A stretch of 43,051 nt of DNA, from assembly GCF_050459865.1 (NCBI RefSeq), contig NZ_JBCMNM010000025.1, positions 1 through 43,051 of the forward strand. The letters run 5' to 3'. Below the pieces are notes generated by a model. That model saw nothing but the letters and a program-made list of their open reading frames with translations. It did not search any database and was not told the origin of the DNA. A program made the position numbers and the translations under genes. This document shows, piece by piece, positions 7,522 to 16,004 of this stretch; the first letter of the stretch is position 1, and the number at the start of each line of letters is the position of its first letter. The DNA is from Rummeliibacillus pycnus_B. Its GTDB lineage: Bacteria > Bacillota > Bacilli > Bacillales_A > Planococcaceae.

Positions 7522-9129
7522 TTATTCTTTAACTTTTGTGCTTTCACCAACATATTTCAACAATTTGGATAATAATTCTGGCATTTCTTCAAATGCACTT
7601 TTAACATGTAGCCGCTCTGATATCTGATGTGGATCTTTGCCAAATGGACCTACATTTAATACTGGAGCTGAAAACTGAGCTATCTCCTGGAATGGTATGT
7701 CGTATGTTTCACCCCATACAGGTGAATTCTTTTCATAGGTTTGCCATTCTTTATCTGCATAGAATTGACAATAGCTTAAATCACAAATGCCATTAAAATA
7801 ATGAATTTGTTCTAGTGGTATATCATATTTTTTTGCCTCATTTAATAGAAGTGAAACAGCACCTTGAATTAATTTATTATCTGACGAATTTGCTGGTGGA
7901 TAATATGGAGGAGCGAATAGCAGTACTACAGCTGGCGCTAATTCTTGGCAATGAATCATCAATCGATCAGCTATTCGTAAAGACATTTCGCGGTCATCTA
8001 AAGATTCGTTTGTGATTATACCTGCTGTTAATTCAACAACCTTTTCTCCACCTAATTTTTCCACTGCATAATTCCGCAATTCCTCAAAGCGTAATACTCG
8101 GATTTCCCCTACTCCTGTAATGCCATGTTTACTGCAAACCTCATCATAACGAGATTGACATTTTTCCATAGCGGTTTTTGCTACTTCTTCAAAAATAGTC
8201 ATAATCTCTTCTGCACTTCGCTTCATCAAGAAAACATTGTACATAGCAACAGCTCTATACGGCGTTTGAGTTGAGTATTGGTCTTTTAAATCTTTTAATT
8301 GTAATGATACTGGGAGTGGTGTGACTTCTCCATATTGGCTTTCTAAAAATTGATCATTCCACTCCATTTCTGCTGTAAGAAATGCGCTCATGAATGGTGC
8401 TGTCATACCTTTTAGCGGCTCTCCAACATGTGTTTCTTTTCCATAGAACAAAGCTGATGGCATGATTTTCCCAATCGTTCCAGAATAAATATACTCTTTT
8501 AAATCCGTTGGGTCTTGTGAAAATGAAGGTTCACTGTTCAAAAATAAAACGATTTCTAAATCTTGTTCCTTTTGTAATTCAGTAATATGTTTTACTGCTT
8601 GACGCATTCCTGCAGAGTTTACTTCTTCATCAGGTACTGTAATGAGCAATAGATTTATTGGCCACTGTTCTTCAATTGCACGTTCAATCATTTGCAAATG
8701 AAGTGCAAGACCCATTTTCATATCCATTACACCACGCCCAAACAAATACTCTCCAGAAACTAAATCCTTTTTCGCAGAATCATTCAATTGGTCGGGATTA
8801 GCCAAAAATGCTTTTGTTAATTCTTCTGGCATTGTAGCTAGTGGTATTAAAGATCCGTATTCCTCAATTTGGACTGTATCAAAATGACTGATGAGTACAA
8901 CTGTTTCATCCACTTCTGGATTTTTGTATAAAGCTGATACTACTTGTCTTCCATGATCCACTTCACAAAGGTTTAAGTACGTTGGATTTTTTTCAAAATA
9001 TTGTAACTGTTGAAGTTTTGCTTGTAATTTTTTTGAAAATTGTTGCTCACCTTGTGTTAAAGTTTGACTTTCCCAACTAACAAGTTCACAAAGTAGTGCT
9101 CGTAACTTTTCCGGTGTCTCCCACATCAT
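7522..9129 (-). CDS. rocB: RocB-like M20-family peptidase/amidohydrolase
   Basis: A 535-residue protein matching the RocB group of M20 zinc peptidases. Metal ligands are visible: SHFDTVQ with its histidine and aspartate, GRGVMDMKMGLA with the bridging aspartate, and PDEEVNSAGM with the general-base and metal glutamates. RocB belongs to arginine use in Bacillus, but its exact reaction is not established; it may hydrolyse an amide or N-acyl bond of an arginine-derived compound. Two ATGs stand in tandem at 9129 and 9126 after AGGTGA; the gene overlaps the permease gene by 44 bases. It is the last gene of the four-gene operon read from the promoter at 12295-12323. Confidence 0.88.
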   Translation of the reverse strand: MMWETPEKLRALLCELVSWESQTLTQGEQQFSKKLQAKLQQLQYFEKNPTYLNLCEVDHGRQVVSALYKNPEVDETVVLISHFDTVQIEEYGSLIPLATMPEELTKAFLANPDQLNDSAKKDLVSGEYLFGRGVMDMKMGLALHLQMIERAIEEQWPINLLLITVPDEEVNSAGMRQAVKHITELQKEQDLEIVLFLNSEPSFSQDPTDLKEYIYSGTIGKIMPSALFYGKETHVGEPLKGMTAPFMSAFLTAEMEWNDQFLESQYGEVTPLPVSLQLKDLKDQYSTQTPYRAVAMYNVFLMKRSAEEIMTIFEEVAKTAMEKCQSRYDEVCSKHGITGVGEIRVLRFEELRNYAVEKLGGEKVVELTAGIITNESLDDREMSLRIADRLMIHCQELAPAVVLLFAPPYYPPANSSDNKLIQGAVSLLLNEAKKYDIPLEQIHYFNGICDLSYCQFYADKEWQTYEKNSPVWGETYDIPFQEIAQFSAPVLNVGPFGKDPHQISERLHVKSAFEEMPELLSKLLKYVGESTKVKE

Positions 9130-10567
9130 TTTCTTCACCTTCCTGTTTCTTAATTTCAACTTTTTCTTCTTGCTCAGTTGTAATCATCGTTTTTTTGCTA
9201 AGTTTTATTTGATAGAAAAGAATACATGCGATGAAGAACCCAATACCGTACAGCAAGCCAATTCTTTGTGTTGGATCCCACGCAAGGAATATTAGAATGG
9301 CTGCACAGAATGTAATACAGAATAGTGGAATAAACGGATACCATTTTACTCGATAACCTAAATTTTCTACTTTTCCTCCGCTTGCTATATATTTTCTTCT
9401 AAACATGAATTGTGAAAGTGCGATTCCCATCCACGAAATTGTTACCGATATACCTGCAATCGACATAAGCAAAACGAAAACTGCATCAGCTTTCATAACA
9501 CTTGTTAATAATGAAAGTAATGAAAAGATCATTGTAAATAACAGTGCTTTAAATGGAATATTGTTCTTGTTAACTTCTCCAAATATCTTTGGTGCCATAC
9601 CATCTTTTGACATTGCCCAAAGTAATCTTGTAGATGCATACAAGCATGAATTCCCCACAGATAATATGGCAGTTAAGATTACAAAGTTCATAATATCTGG
9701 TGCAAAAGGAATTCCTACGTTTTCAAGTAATGTTACAAATGGACTTTCCATTAGACCCAATTCACTTGTTGGGAATATGGCAGATAAAATTAGAATTGAT
9801 GCTATATAGAAAAGAATGATCCGTAGCAAAATCGTACTAATTGCTTTTGGAATATTCTTTTGTGGATTCTCCGTTTCACCTGCTGCTATCCCCACCAGCT
9901 CTGATCCTTGATAGGAGAAAATAACATTCATCATGGTGACAAATATAATACTTATTCCTGCTGGGAAAAGTAGATTAGGTGCAAGATTATCTAAATGTGG
10001 TGTTGGTCGATCTACTTGTGAAATAACACCCGTAATGACACCTATTCCAATAACGATAAATAGAATAACAGCAACCACTTTAATTCCAGAGAACCAAAAT
10101 TCAGCTTCAGCAAATCCTTTTGTAGACAATGCATTTATTGAAAAGAGTAATACCATAAACACTGCACACCATATCCAGACTGGTACATCTGGAAACCAAT
10201 GTTTCATCATTATGCCTGCTGCAGTAAATTCAACACCTGCAGTTGCTGCTGAACCTACAAAGTACATCCAACCTAATGAAAACCCTGCAGATGGATGTAT
10301 GTATTTTGTTGCATAAGTTTGAAAAGAGCCTGTTACTGGCATATGTACAGCAAGCTCTCCCAAACAAGTCATAACCATATATAAGATAAATCCACCAATT
10401 AAATAACCAATGATTGCCCCACCTGGACCTGCTTGGTTGATCGTATAACCCACATTTAAAAAGAGACCTGTACCAATCACTCCCCCAAGTGATAGCATTA
10501 GTAAATGTCTACTTTTCATAGAACGTTTTAATTGGTTTGATCCATTCACCCCTTGTTGCTCGTTCAT
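9086..10567 (-). CDS. APC-family amino-acid permease (RocE/RocC-like)
   Basis: A 493-residue permease with 12 predicted helices. The first helix has the substrate-binding signature GGVIGTGLFLNVG, and the family block ELAVHMPVTGSFQTYA follows. It resembles the arginine/ornithine permeases RocE and RocC of Bacillus, so arginine or a modified arginine is a fair substrate guess. The C-terminal tail is charged (TTEQEEKVEIKKQEGEE). It sits 16 bases after the dimethylargininase-type gene and overlaps the rocB-like gene by 44 bases, so uptake and breakdown are encoded as one unit. Confidence 0.92.
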   Translation of the reverse strand: MNEQQGVNGSNQLKRSMKSRHLLMLSLGGVIGTGLFLNVGYTINQAGPGGAIIGYLIGGFILYMVMTCLGELAVHMPVTGSFQTYATKYIHPSAGFSLGWMYFVGSAATAGVEFTAAGIMMKHWFPDVPVWIWCAVFMVLLFSINALSTKGFAEAEFWFSGIKVVAVILFIVIGIGVITGVISQVDRPTPHLDNLAPNLLFPAGISIIFVTMMNVIFSYQGSELVGIAAGETENPQKNIPKAISTILLRIILFYIASILILSAIFPTSELGLMESPFVTLLENVGIPFAPDIMNFVILTAILSVGNSCLYASTRLLWAMSKDGMAPKIFGEVNKNNIPFKALLFTMIFSLLSLLTSVMKADAVFVLLMSIAGISVTISWMGIALSQFMFRRKYIASGGKVENLGYRVKWYPFIPLFCITFCAAILIFLAWDPTQRIGLLYGIGFFIACILFYQIKLSKKTMITTEQEEKVEIKKQEGEENDVGDTGKVTSTTL

Positions 10568-10583
10568 CGTGATTCCCCCTAGT

Positions 10584-11345
10584 TTAAAATCTTAATGATA
10601 AACAACTTAAACCACCATCTTGTTTTTGAAATTCGCTCATAGGCAATTCAATTACTTGATGCCCAGCAGCTTGCAATTTTTCTTTTGTTGCTGGATATCC
10701 TGACGGGATAATGACATAATCATTTACAAGGATGCAATTTGCTGAGTACTCATCATCTTTTGGAATGACAATTTTGTCATACGATGCAAAAAGTTCGTCA
10801 TCTATAAATTCACCAGCAAGTACCATTTTGTTATTCCCTATATACGCAATGCCCGTTTTTAAATGGAAAAATTCTTTTAATGGTACAATGTGAGCTCTAT
10901 AACCTTCGCCCTCTAAAATAGACTTAAGTTGTTCTGCCCCTTCTTCATTCGTTCTAGCAGAGATTCCGATATAAAAAGTATCGTCTGCTTGTAATATGTC
11001 CCCTCCATCTAATGTACCCGGCGCATCAATATGATAAATTTTGTCATAAAATCCTTTTAGAACTGGCTCCATTGCTATTATTTCACCATTTCTGCTCTGT
11101 GCACCCGGATTTGTAACTACTGCAAAATCCTTCGTTAAAACAGCTGTATCTTCAACGAATGTTGAATCAGGATAAACTTCGTCCTTTTCTAAATAAGTTA
11201 CTTCAACGTTGCATCGTTTTAACGCTTCAACATAATTCTCATGTTGAATTAGTAACTCCTCATAATTAGGTGTTCCTAAATTTGATGTAGTTAATCCTTC
11301 AACATAACTTTTACCAGGTTTTTTTACGATTACATTTGAAAACAT
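10584..11345 (-). CDS. Dimethylarginine dimethylaminohydrolase-type enzyme (DDAH)
   Basis: A 253-residue guanidino-group hydrolase. Visible landmarks: FVEDTAV (63-69), TLDGGD (111-116), ISARTNEEG, FHLKTG with the catalytic His161, SANC, and GGLSCLSLRF with the nucleophile Cys248 near the end. This set is typical of DDAH, which cleaves asymmetric dimethylarginine or monomethylarginine to citrulline and a methylamine. A related activity on another guanidino compound is possible. ATG 11345 is preceded by an AGGGGGA site; the longer open frame runs into the previous gene. It follows the sister enzyme by 14 bases. Confidence 0.88.
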   Translation of the reverse strand: MFSNVIVKKPGKSYVEGLTTSNLGTPNYEELLIQHENYVEALKRCNVEVTYLEKDEVYPDSTFVEDTAVLTKDFAVVTNPGAQSRNGEIIAMEPVLKGFYDKIYHIDAPGTLDGGDILQADDTFYIGISARTNEEGAEQLKSILEGEGYRAHIVPLKEFFHLKTGIAYIGNNKMVLAGEFIDDELFASYDKIVIPKDDEYSANCILVNDYVIIPSGYPATKEKLQAAGHQVIELPMSEFQKQDGGLSCLSLRF

Positions 11346-11359
11346 ATCTCTTTTCCCCC

Positions 11360-12229
11360 TTAGATTCTTTTTACAGGACAAGTTAAACATGTAGGACCAC
11401 CTGTTCCCTTGACTGTAATTTCTTCCCCTTCATATGTGTAAATTGTAGCACCAGCGTCTTTCAGAGATTGCTCCGTCACCGGATTTCCTGCTGGAAGTAT
11501 ACAAACTCTTGGAGCTAATGCTAATACATTGCACCCTAAATTATCATACTCATCAATCGGAACTTCGATTAGCTGAAAATCGTGTTCCAATAACCACTGT
11601 CTTAGCACGACAGGCATAAGTCGTGAATGCACAACTGCTAAGTCTTTGTCTACAATGCTAATGAACGACATTAAATGTAAACAAGCATCTTCTCCTAAAT
11701 CATGAGGTAGTTGAACGACCATCACTTCATCAACAAAAGGCTTCAGAATTTCTTTATACTGACGAATTGCTTCATCATTTGTACGGTACCCTCTGCCAAT
11801 TGCTACAGTACAATCATTTAACCATACAAAGTCTCCTCCATCAGAAATCGCTTCCCCTGTTAGTTTACCGATGATTGGAATCTTATGTTCTTTTAAATAT
11901 TTTTCATAGACTTCTGCTTCTGTCTGACGTAATTCTTTCCCTGATCGTAAAATAATAGCTCCATGTGGCGTAAATTTTACAGGATCATGTGCATACAAGG
12001 AATCTAACCCTACATCATCACTTTGTGGCAAGTAATCGATTACTTCCACATGCTCTTCTAAAATATTTAGAAAAGCATCATACTCTCTCAAAGACTTTGC
12101 AAAATCCGGTTCACTTAAATAATAATATTTCTCCCAGTTTTCCTTTAAATGTTTCTGACTAATAAAAGCATCTTCAGGACGTTTCACGATAACATGTTTC
12201 AAAGGTTTATACATTGAATCACAATACAT
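11360..12229 (-). CDS. Guanidino-group modifying enzyme (amidinotransferase/arginine deiminase superfamily)
   Basis: A 289-residue enzyme of the same superfamily as the next gene but a different branch. Key residues: HDP at 81-83, DGGD at 130-133, ACLHLMS with catalytic His185, and GTGGPTCLTCPVKR with nucleophile Cys281. The GGPTCLTCP ending is typical of Firmicute proteins annotated as dimethylarginine dimethylaminohydrolase-like or amidinotransferase-like; the true substrate is unknown. It is first in the operon, starting at ATG 12229 after a G-rich ribosome site. Two palindromes lie between this start and the promoter. Confidence 0.85.
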   Translation of the reverse strand: MYCDSMYKPLKHVIVKRPEDAFISQKHLKENWEKYYYLSEPDFAKSLREYDAFLNILEEHVEVIDYLPQSDDVGLDSLYAHDPVKFTPHGAIILRSGKELRQTEAEVYEKYLKEHKIPIIGKLTGEAISDGGDFVWLNDCTVAIGRGYRTNDEAIRQYKEILKPFVDEVMVVQLPHDLGEDACLHLMSFISIVDKDLAVVHSRLMPVVLRQWLLEHDFQLIEVPIDEYDNLGCNVLALAPRVCILPAGNPVTEQSLKDAGATIYTYEGEEITVKGTGGPTCLTCPVKRI

Positions 12230-12244
12230 ATTTGCACCCCCCAT

Positions 12245-12283
12245 TTTTCCGTTCATCGGAAAAGTTTTCCGTTACTTGGAAAT
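12245..12283. promoter_or_regulatory. Tandem palindromic operators, probable IclR-family sites
   Basis: Site 1 (12245-12263) is TTTTCCG, 5 bases, CGGAAAA. Site 2 (12265-12283) is a weaker copy with TTTCC, 7 bases, GGAAA. Their centres are 20 bp apart, two helical turns, which fits binding on one DNA face by a dimer of dimers. They lie just downstream of the predicted transcript start of the catabolic operon. Confidence 0.65.
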
Positions 12284-12294
12284 AATATATTTAG

Positions 12295-12323
12295 AATATA
12301 TGAAAATTCGTGTATAATGTCAA
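12295..12323 (-). promoter_or_regulatory. Predicted promoter of the guanidino-compound operon
   Basis: Minus strand: consensus TTGACA (12323-12318), exact 17-base spacer, TATATT (12300-12295). TATAAT boxes on the plus strand at 12313-12318 and 12330-12335 may serve the divergent iclR-type gene, so the two promoters overlap. Confidence 0.75.
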
Positions 12324-12365
12324 TATATTTATAATAATCAGAAAATATAATAGGATGTGTATTTC

Positions 12366-13103
12366 ATGCAAACAATTGACAGAATGATGTTAGTCATTCA
12401 TACAATCGCAAATGTAAAAGAGGAAGGGATAACTATTAGTGAATTATCTAAAAATACAAAGTTACCTTTAGCGACACTTCATCGGATATTAAGCTCCCTC
12501 ATGTCACATAAACTAATTGAACAAGATAGCGAAACAAAAAAATATACTCTAGGAAATCAGTGGCTAGAGTACGGTTTAATGTTATATGATTCTTTCGATT
12601 ATGTCTCAACAATTCGACCAGAACTTGATCGTTTAGCAAATATAGTAAATGAAAGCGTTTATTTGAACAAACCTCTTGATGGAGAATCATTGATTATGGA
12701 ACGGATTGACGGTCCTAATAATCGTATCCATATTGTTGATCAAATTGGTCTACGCGTCCCTATGCCAGAGGGTGCAGCTAATAAAGTGATGCTTGCTAAT
12801 TTCACACAAAACCAAGTTTTGTCTGCATTAAGTTCTAAATTAACAGAAGTGCAACTCCGTGAATTAATAAAAGAGCTACAAGAAATACGTGCTCAAGATC
12901 TTGCAATCAGTTATGATGAGCACTCAGGAGAAACTGCTTCACTTGCAGCTGCTGTTTTTTCTCGTTCTGGTGAAGTCATCGGTGCCGTAAGCATAGGAGT
13001 TTTACAATATAGCCTGACATCAGAACGCATTGAATTTCTAAAAAAAGAATTGCTCATTTCAGCAAACAATATTTCACAGAAATTAGGATTTTTAATGATT
13101 TAA
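12366..13103 (+). CDS. IclR-family transcriptional regulator
   Basis: A 245-residue regulator with an N-terminal winged helix-turn-helix (ITISELSKNTKLPLATLHRILSSLMSH, about residues 18-45) and a C-terminal IclR effector domain (RPELDRLANIVNESVYL, GSGETASLAAAVFSR-type block, VIGAVSIGV). ATG 12366 has AGGA ten bases upstream; a GTG three codons earlier is too close to it. It is divergent from the operon at 7522-12229 and almost certainly controls it, sensing an arginine-like or methylated-arginine ligand. The effector domain lacks an obvious clue to ligand identity. Confidence 0.92.
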   Translation: MQTIDRMMLVIHTIANVKEEGITISELSKNTKLPLATLHRILSSLMSHKLIEQDSETKKYTLGNQWLEYGLMLYDSFDYVSTIRPELDRLANIVNESVYLNKPLDGESLIMERIDGPNNRIHIVDQIGLRVPMPEGAANKVMLANFTQNQVLSALSSKLTEVQLRELIKELQEIRAQDLAISYDEHSGETASLAAAVFSRSGEVIGAVSIGVLQYSLTSERIEFLKKELLISANNISQKLGFLMI

Positions 13104-13209
13104 TTCGGGACTTTGAAGGCAATTAAATCAAACTTCCAAGCGATTTGGGGAAATTCAGGCAATTATTGTTTTAAAAAAAGTGATTATAAATAATGATATT
13201 CCATAATTT

Positions 13210-13246
13210 AAAAAGTAGAAATTTTGAAAAATAAAATTTCTACTTT
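13210..13246. terminator. Hairpin between convergent genes, likely bidirectional terminator
   Basis: Stem AAAGTAGAAATTTT/AAAATTTCTACTTT between the ends of the iclR-type gene and the DUF3221-like gene. Confidence 0.65.
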
Positions 13247-13255
13247 ACTTCAAAT

Positions 13256-14224
13256 TTATTTGTTGTTTAAAAATTTAACGCTTACAAGGTTAGCTACTTC
13301 CGGAAAAGTGTCTTGAATTCGATTATAAGAGACTTGTACTTTGTCACCAATCCTTATTTTTTGTTTGACATGATGCAAAGGAAACCATGTCCCATTTTTA
13401 TGTTTCTTCACTATCCCATCTGAAGATAATTGTGCCAATTCTTCATCTGAAGCATTACTTACAACCAAAAATTTATCATCTTCAATCGCGACAACCAGAC
13501 CGATTTTTAAGAAATTCCCCATTTCTTTTGATTTTTTAGGTATATTATATTCTCCTTGAAGATTTGCTATCTTTTTAGAATATTTTTCACTTAGGTAGTT
13601 CATTGCATCTTGTTCTAAGGAAGTTATTACGTGTAATTCGTAAGCGTTTTTATGTTGCTTATAATAGTCAGATACAAGTCGATCAAAAGCAGCTGCTTTT
13701 ATAGATTGTGGTTTTATATATTGCTCGATCAGTTCTTGTTCAGTTAGATTTAAAAATTTAAGTTCTTCTTTAAAGTCTTTTCTACTTTGAGGGTCTTGCT
13801 TCATTTCTTCAAGGTTTACCATAAATTCTTTTTCTTTTTTAATTATCTCATTTTCAGTTAAAACAATTCCTTTACTTAATGCATAAGCATAGTCTGCATC
13901 AAGCTGTAAAGAATCATTGAATGCTTTATATTGGGATTCCTCAACTGATAATGCATTCAGATGAGACTGAGATTTTATGTTGATATCATAGATATTTTTA
14001 TCAAGGATTGAGACTTCATTTGCAGTATGTTTTGGGTAATTAATTATTAGGGTGAAAGTAAATAAAAACATACAACCAGTTACTATTAGTATTAAAATAC
14101 AGTAACCCCATTTAAATTTATCTTTTTTTGTAGATTGATTTTCAATATACCTTAAAACATTCGTCACAACTTTTTCTTTACTCTCAGTAAGATTATTTAA
14201 GTCTTCAAAATATGTTTTACTCAT
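13256..14224 (-). CDS. Single-pass membrane protein with C-terminal DUF3221-like domain, anti-sigma-like position
   Basis: A 322-residue protein: cytoplasmic N-terminus of about 38 residues (SKTYFEDLNNLTESKEKVVTNVLRYIENQ), one membrane helix at about 41-63, a helical, lysine/glutamate-rich extracytoplasmic part, and a C-terminal beta-rich domain (GLVVAIEDDKFLVVSN... KIRIGDKVQVSYNRIQDTFPEVANL) like DUF3221 of YobA. Its start overlaps by eight bases the end of a broken ECF sigma-factor gene (14217-14429), so it once lay in a sigma/anti-sigma operon and the N-terminus may bind a sigma factor. GGAGG lies upstream of ATG 14224. Whether it is still expressed is uncertain because the cognate sigma is lost. 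Confidence 0.7.
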   Translation of the reverse strand: MSKTYFEDLNNLTESKEKVVTNVLRYIENQSTKKDKFKWGYCILILIVTGCMFLFTFTLIINYPKHTANEVSILDKNIYDINIKSQSHLNALSVEESQYKAFNDSLQLDADYAYALSKGIVLTENEIIKKEKEFMVNLEEMKQDPQSRKDFKEELKFLNLTEQELIEQYIKPQSIKAAAFDRLVSDYYKQHKNAYELHVITSLEQDAMNYLSEKYSKKIANLQGEYNIPKKSKEMGNFLKIGLVVAIEDDKFLVVSNASDEELAQLSSDGIVKKHKNGTWFPLHHVKQKIRIGDKVQVSYNRIQDTFPEVANLVSVKFLNNK

Positions 14225-14429
14225 TTAACAGCACCTCCCATTCGTATTTCTCGAATTGTGGTTTCAATAATTCTTTGCTTCTCCTTAATCTAGTTTTCAC
14301 AGTATTCTCTAATTTCTTTTGACTTTGTTTATTAAACAACTTATTTTGCAATTGAATTTTTCTAAATGCCCCTTCTTTGTATTTTAAACGAATCTCAATA
14401 TGTATAAGTTTGTTTTTATAAAAGTTTTT
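14217..14429 (-). pseudogene. C-terminal remnant of an ECF sigma-factor gene
   Basis: A 70-codon frame without a proper start, preceded by a stop codon at 14430-14432. Its product resembles sigma region 4: RLKYKEGAFRKI, then NTVKTRLRRSKELLK, the recognition-helix signature of ECF factors. The stop overlaps the start of the downstream membrane-protein gene, as in intact sigma/anti-sigma pairs. Farther upstream (about 14461-14580) another frame reads RYSYILAQDKV..., which may be a decayed piece of region 2. The gene seems disrupted by at least one stop or deletion. Confidence 0.65.
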
Positions 14430-14543
14430 TCAGTAGTAAAAAGTTTGATAAAAATTTCAATAGTAATAGAGTGAAACTACGTTATTCAAACTTCCTTTTA
14501 TATTCTCATCAATCTTTTTATCCAAAATAACGTTTAGCATGCT

Positions 14544-14573
14544 TTGATTAACTTTATCTTGAGCCAGTATATA
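14544..14573 (+). promoter_or_regulatory. Possible promoter of the padR operon
   Basis: TTGATT (14544-14549), 18-base spacer, TATATA (14568-14573), located just upstream of the palindromes at 14584-14652. Confidence 0.4.
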
Positions 14574-14583
14574 GCTATATCTA

Positions 14584-14652
14584 ACTAGTATGTTTTACAA
14601 ACTAGTGAATGTATGATACATTATTTCCAACTAGTATGTATTACAACATAGT
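14584..14652. promoter_or_regulatory. Three palindromes, likely PadR operators
   Basis: Two nearly identical 23-bp sites, 14584-14606 and 14630-14652, begin with ACTAGTATGT and carry a TGT..ACA core. Between them lies a 15-bp palindrome, 14608-14622 (AATGTATGATACATT). ATGT/ACAT half sites are typical for PadR proteins. All three lie between the predicted promoter and the padR start, which suggests autorepression. Confidence 0.65.
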
Positions 14653-14663
14653 GAGGTGAGTTA

Positions 14664-14990
14664 ATGAAGGAGACACAATTATTAAAAGGTGTACTTGAAG
14701 GTTGTGTTTTATCCATTATTAAACAACAACCAGTATACGGATATGAACTTGTACAAATGATGCGCAATTATGGGTTTACAACCATAGTAGGTGGAACGAT
14801 TTATCCTCTAATGCAAAAGTTAGAAAAACAAGGGCTAATTAAAACTAAGGAGCTCGCTTCACCAGATGGACCGAATCGAAAATACTTCTTTATTACGCCT
14901 GATGGAGAACAACAATTAGAAGGTTTTAGAGAACAATGGAGTTCGTTGATTGTAAAAGTGAATCGGATTATGGGAAAGAACGGAGAGTGA
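14664..14990 (+). CDS. PadR-family transcriptional regulator
   Basis: A 108-residue winged helix-turn-helix regulator of the short PadR type: LKGVLEGCVLSIIKQQPVYGYELVQMM at the N-terminus, TIYPLMQKLEKQGLIK in the recognition region, and GPNRKYFFITPDGEQQL in the wing. These repressors usually control a neighbouring membrane or efflux gene and their own promoter. GAGGTGAG stands five bases before ATG. The following gene begins six bases after its stop, so the two form one operon, and three candidate operators lie upstream. Confidence 0.93.
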   Translation: MKETQLLKGVLEGCVLSIIKQQPVYGYELVQMMRNYGFTTIVGGTIYPLMQKLEKQGLIKTKELASPDGPNRKYFFITPDGEQQLEGFREQWSSLIVKVNRIMGKNGE

Positions 14991-14995
14991 ATGGG

Positions 14996-15835
14996 TTGAA
15001 AAATGACGTAGCCAAACAATTAGTGGAACAAAATAATAAGTATAGAGAACAGCTATCACCAGATAATAAAGAGTATTACGAAAATATTCTACTATATATG
15101 CGAACATTCGGAATTTTCTATGATGAATTAGAAACAGAACGACAATTAATGACGATATTACAAGATATTTTAGAAGCGCAAAAGCATGATGAATCGGCAG
15201 AAGAGTATTTCGGTAAAAATCCGAAAGAAGTTGTTGATCAACTGACAAAGCAATTTGATAAACCTTCATGGAAATCGATTTTTAAAATAAGTAGTTGGAT
15301 ATTTTTAATCAGTACGTTTTATACCATCGTCGGTAGTTTTACAGCACCAACATTACAGGTAAATGTATTTGTTATATTGTTGAATGGGATTTTTTCAGTT
15401 GCATTGGTTTATGGCATCTTTAAATTGTTACACCTAAGTGTTTATATAAAAATAAAATTACCTAAAATAATTAATTTCTTCATAATATGGATATTGGCAA
15501 TGATTCCATTTGGATTATTTGTCCTTATTCAACTTTTTACACCGAAACAAGGAATTGTAGAAATTACTGCCCCATTTGATTGGATTGCCATTCTTGCTAT
15601 TTTAATCATGGCAGTTGTTTATGTAATATTTAAAAAGAAACGTGAATTTTATGGAGGTCTTGTTTTTGTAATTACATTAGGAATTTTTGGTTTATTATTA
15701 AGGATTCCTCAAACGAAGGAGTTTTTCCAAGATGGTAAAAGCCAAACTTTTGTTGTTCTTGGCATTATTTTACCCATTACTCTCTTTGTACTATTCGAAT
15801 GGTTACTACTTAGAAAAATGAAAGAGGAAAATTAG
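14996..15835 (+). CDS. Multi-pass membrane protein with HAAS-like N-terminus, PadR partner
   Basis: A 279-residue protein with a soluble N-terminal helical domain of about 95 residues (LSPDNKEYYENILLYMRTFG, DILEAQKHDESAEEYFGKNPKEVVDQL), like the HAAS/DUF1700-DUF1129 signalling modules that travel with PadR regulators. It is followed by seven or eight membrane helices. The most likely start is TTG 14996, eight bases after GGAGAG at the end of padR; an upstream in-frame ATG lies inside padR without a ribosome site. The PadR-HAAS pairing suggests a membrane signal input or an envelope-stress response. Transport function is not evident. Confidence 0.8.
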   Translation: MKNDVAKQLVEQNNKYREQLSPDNKEYYENILLYMRTFGIFYDELETERQLMTILQDILEAQKHDESAEEYFGKNPKEVVDQLTKQFDKPSWKSIFKISSWIFLISTFYTIVGSFTAPTLQVNVFVILLNGIFSVALVYGIFKLLHLSVYIKIKLPKIINFFIIWILAMIPFGLFVLIQLFTPKQGIVEITAPFDWIAILAILIMAVVYVIFKKKREFYGGLVFVITLGIFGLLLRIPQTKEFFQDGKSQTFVVLGIILPITLFVLFEWLLLRKMKEEN

Positions 15836-15943
15836 TGGATCAATTTCATAAATCCAATTTCATTTTTTAAATAAGAACATTTCAACTAGCATTTCAATAT
15901 CCTTATTTAGATGTTCCGCTACAGACTGAAAATTCATGAAATA

Positions 15944-15987
15944 AAAAACCTACATTTGACTTTTACATCAAAATGTAGGTTTTTTTA
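15944..15987. terminator. Bidirectional rho-independent terminator
   Basis: Stem AAAAAACCTACATTT/AAATGTAGGTTTTTT between convergent genes. Confidence 0.9.
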
Positions 15988-16004
15988 TAATTATTAAAAT
16001 ACTT

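Noticed and set aside
9405..10316. Long plus-strand frames opposite the permease
   Set aside because: Antisense shadows of a well-supported 12-helix permease.
13256..14224. Degenerate copy of an integral transporter
   Set aside because: Only one membrane helix is present; the C-terminus fits a DUF3221-like domain and the position fits an anti-sigma-like gene.
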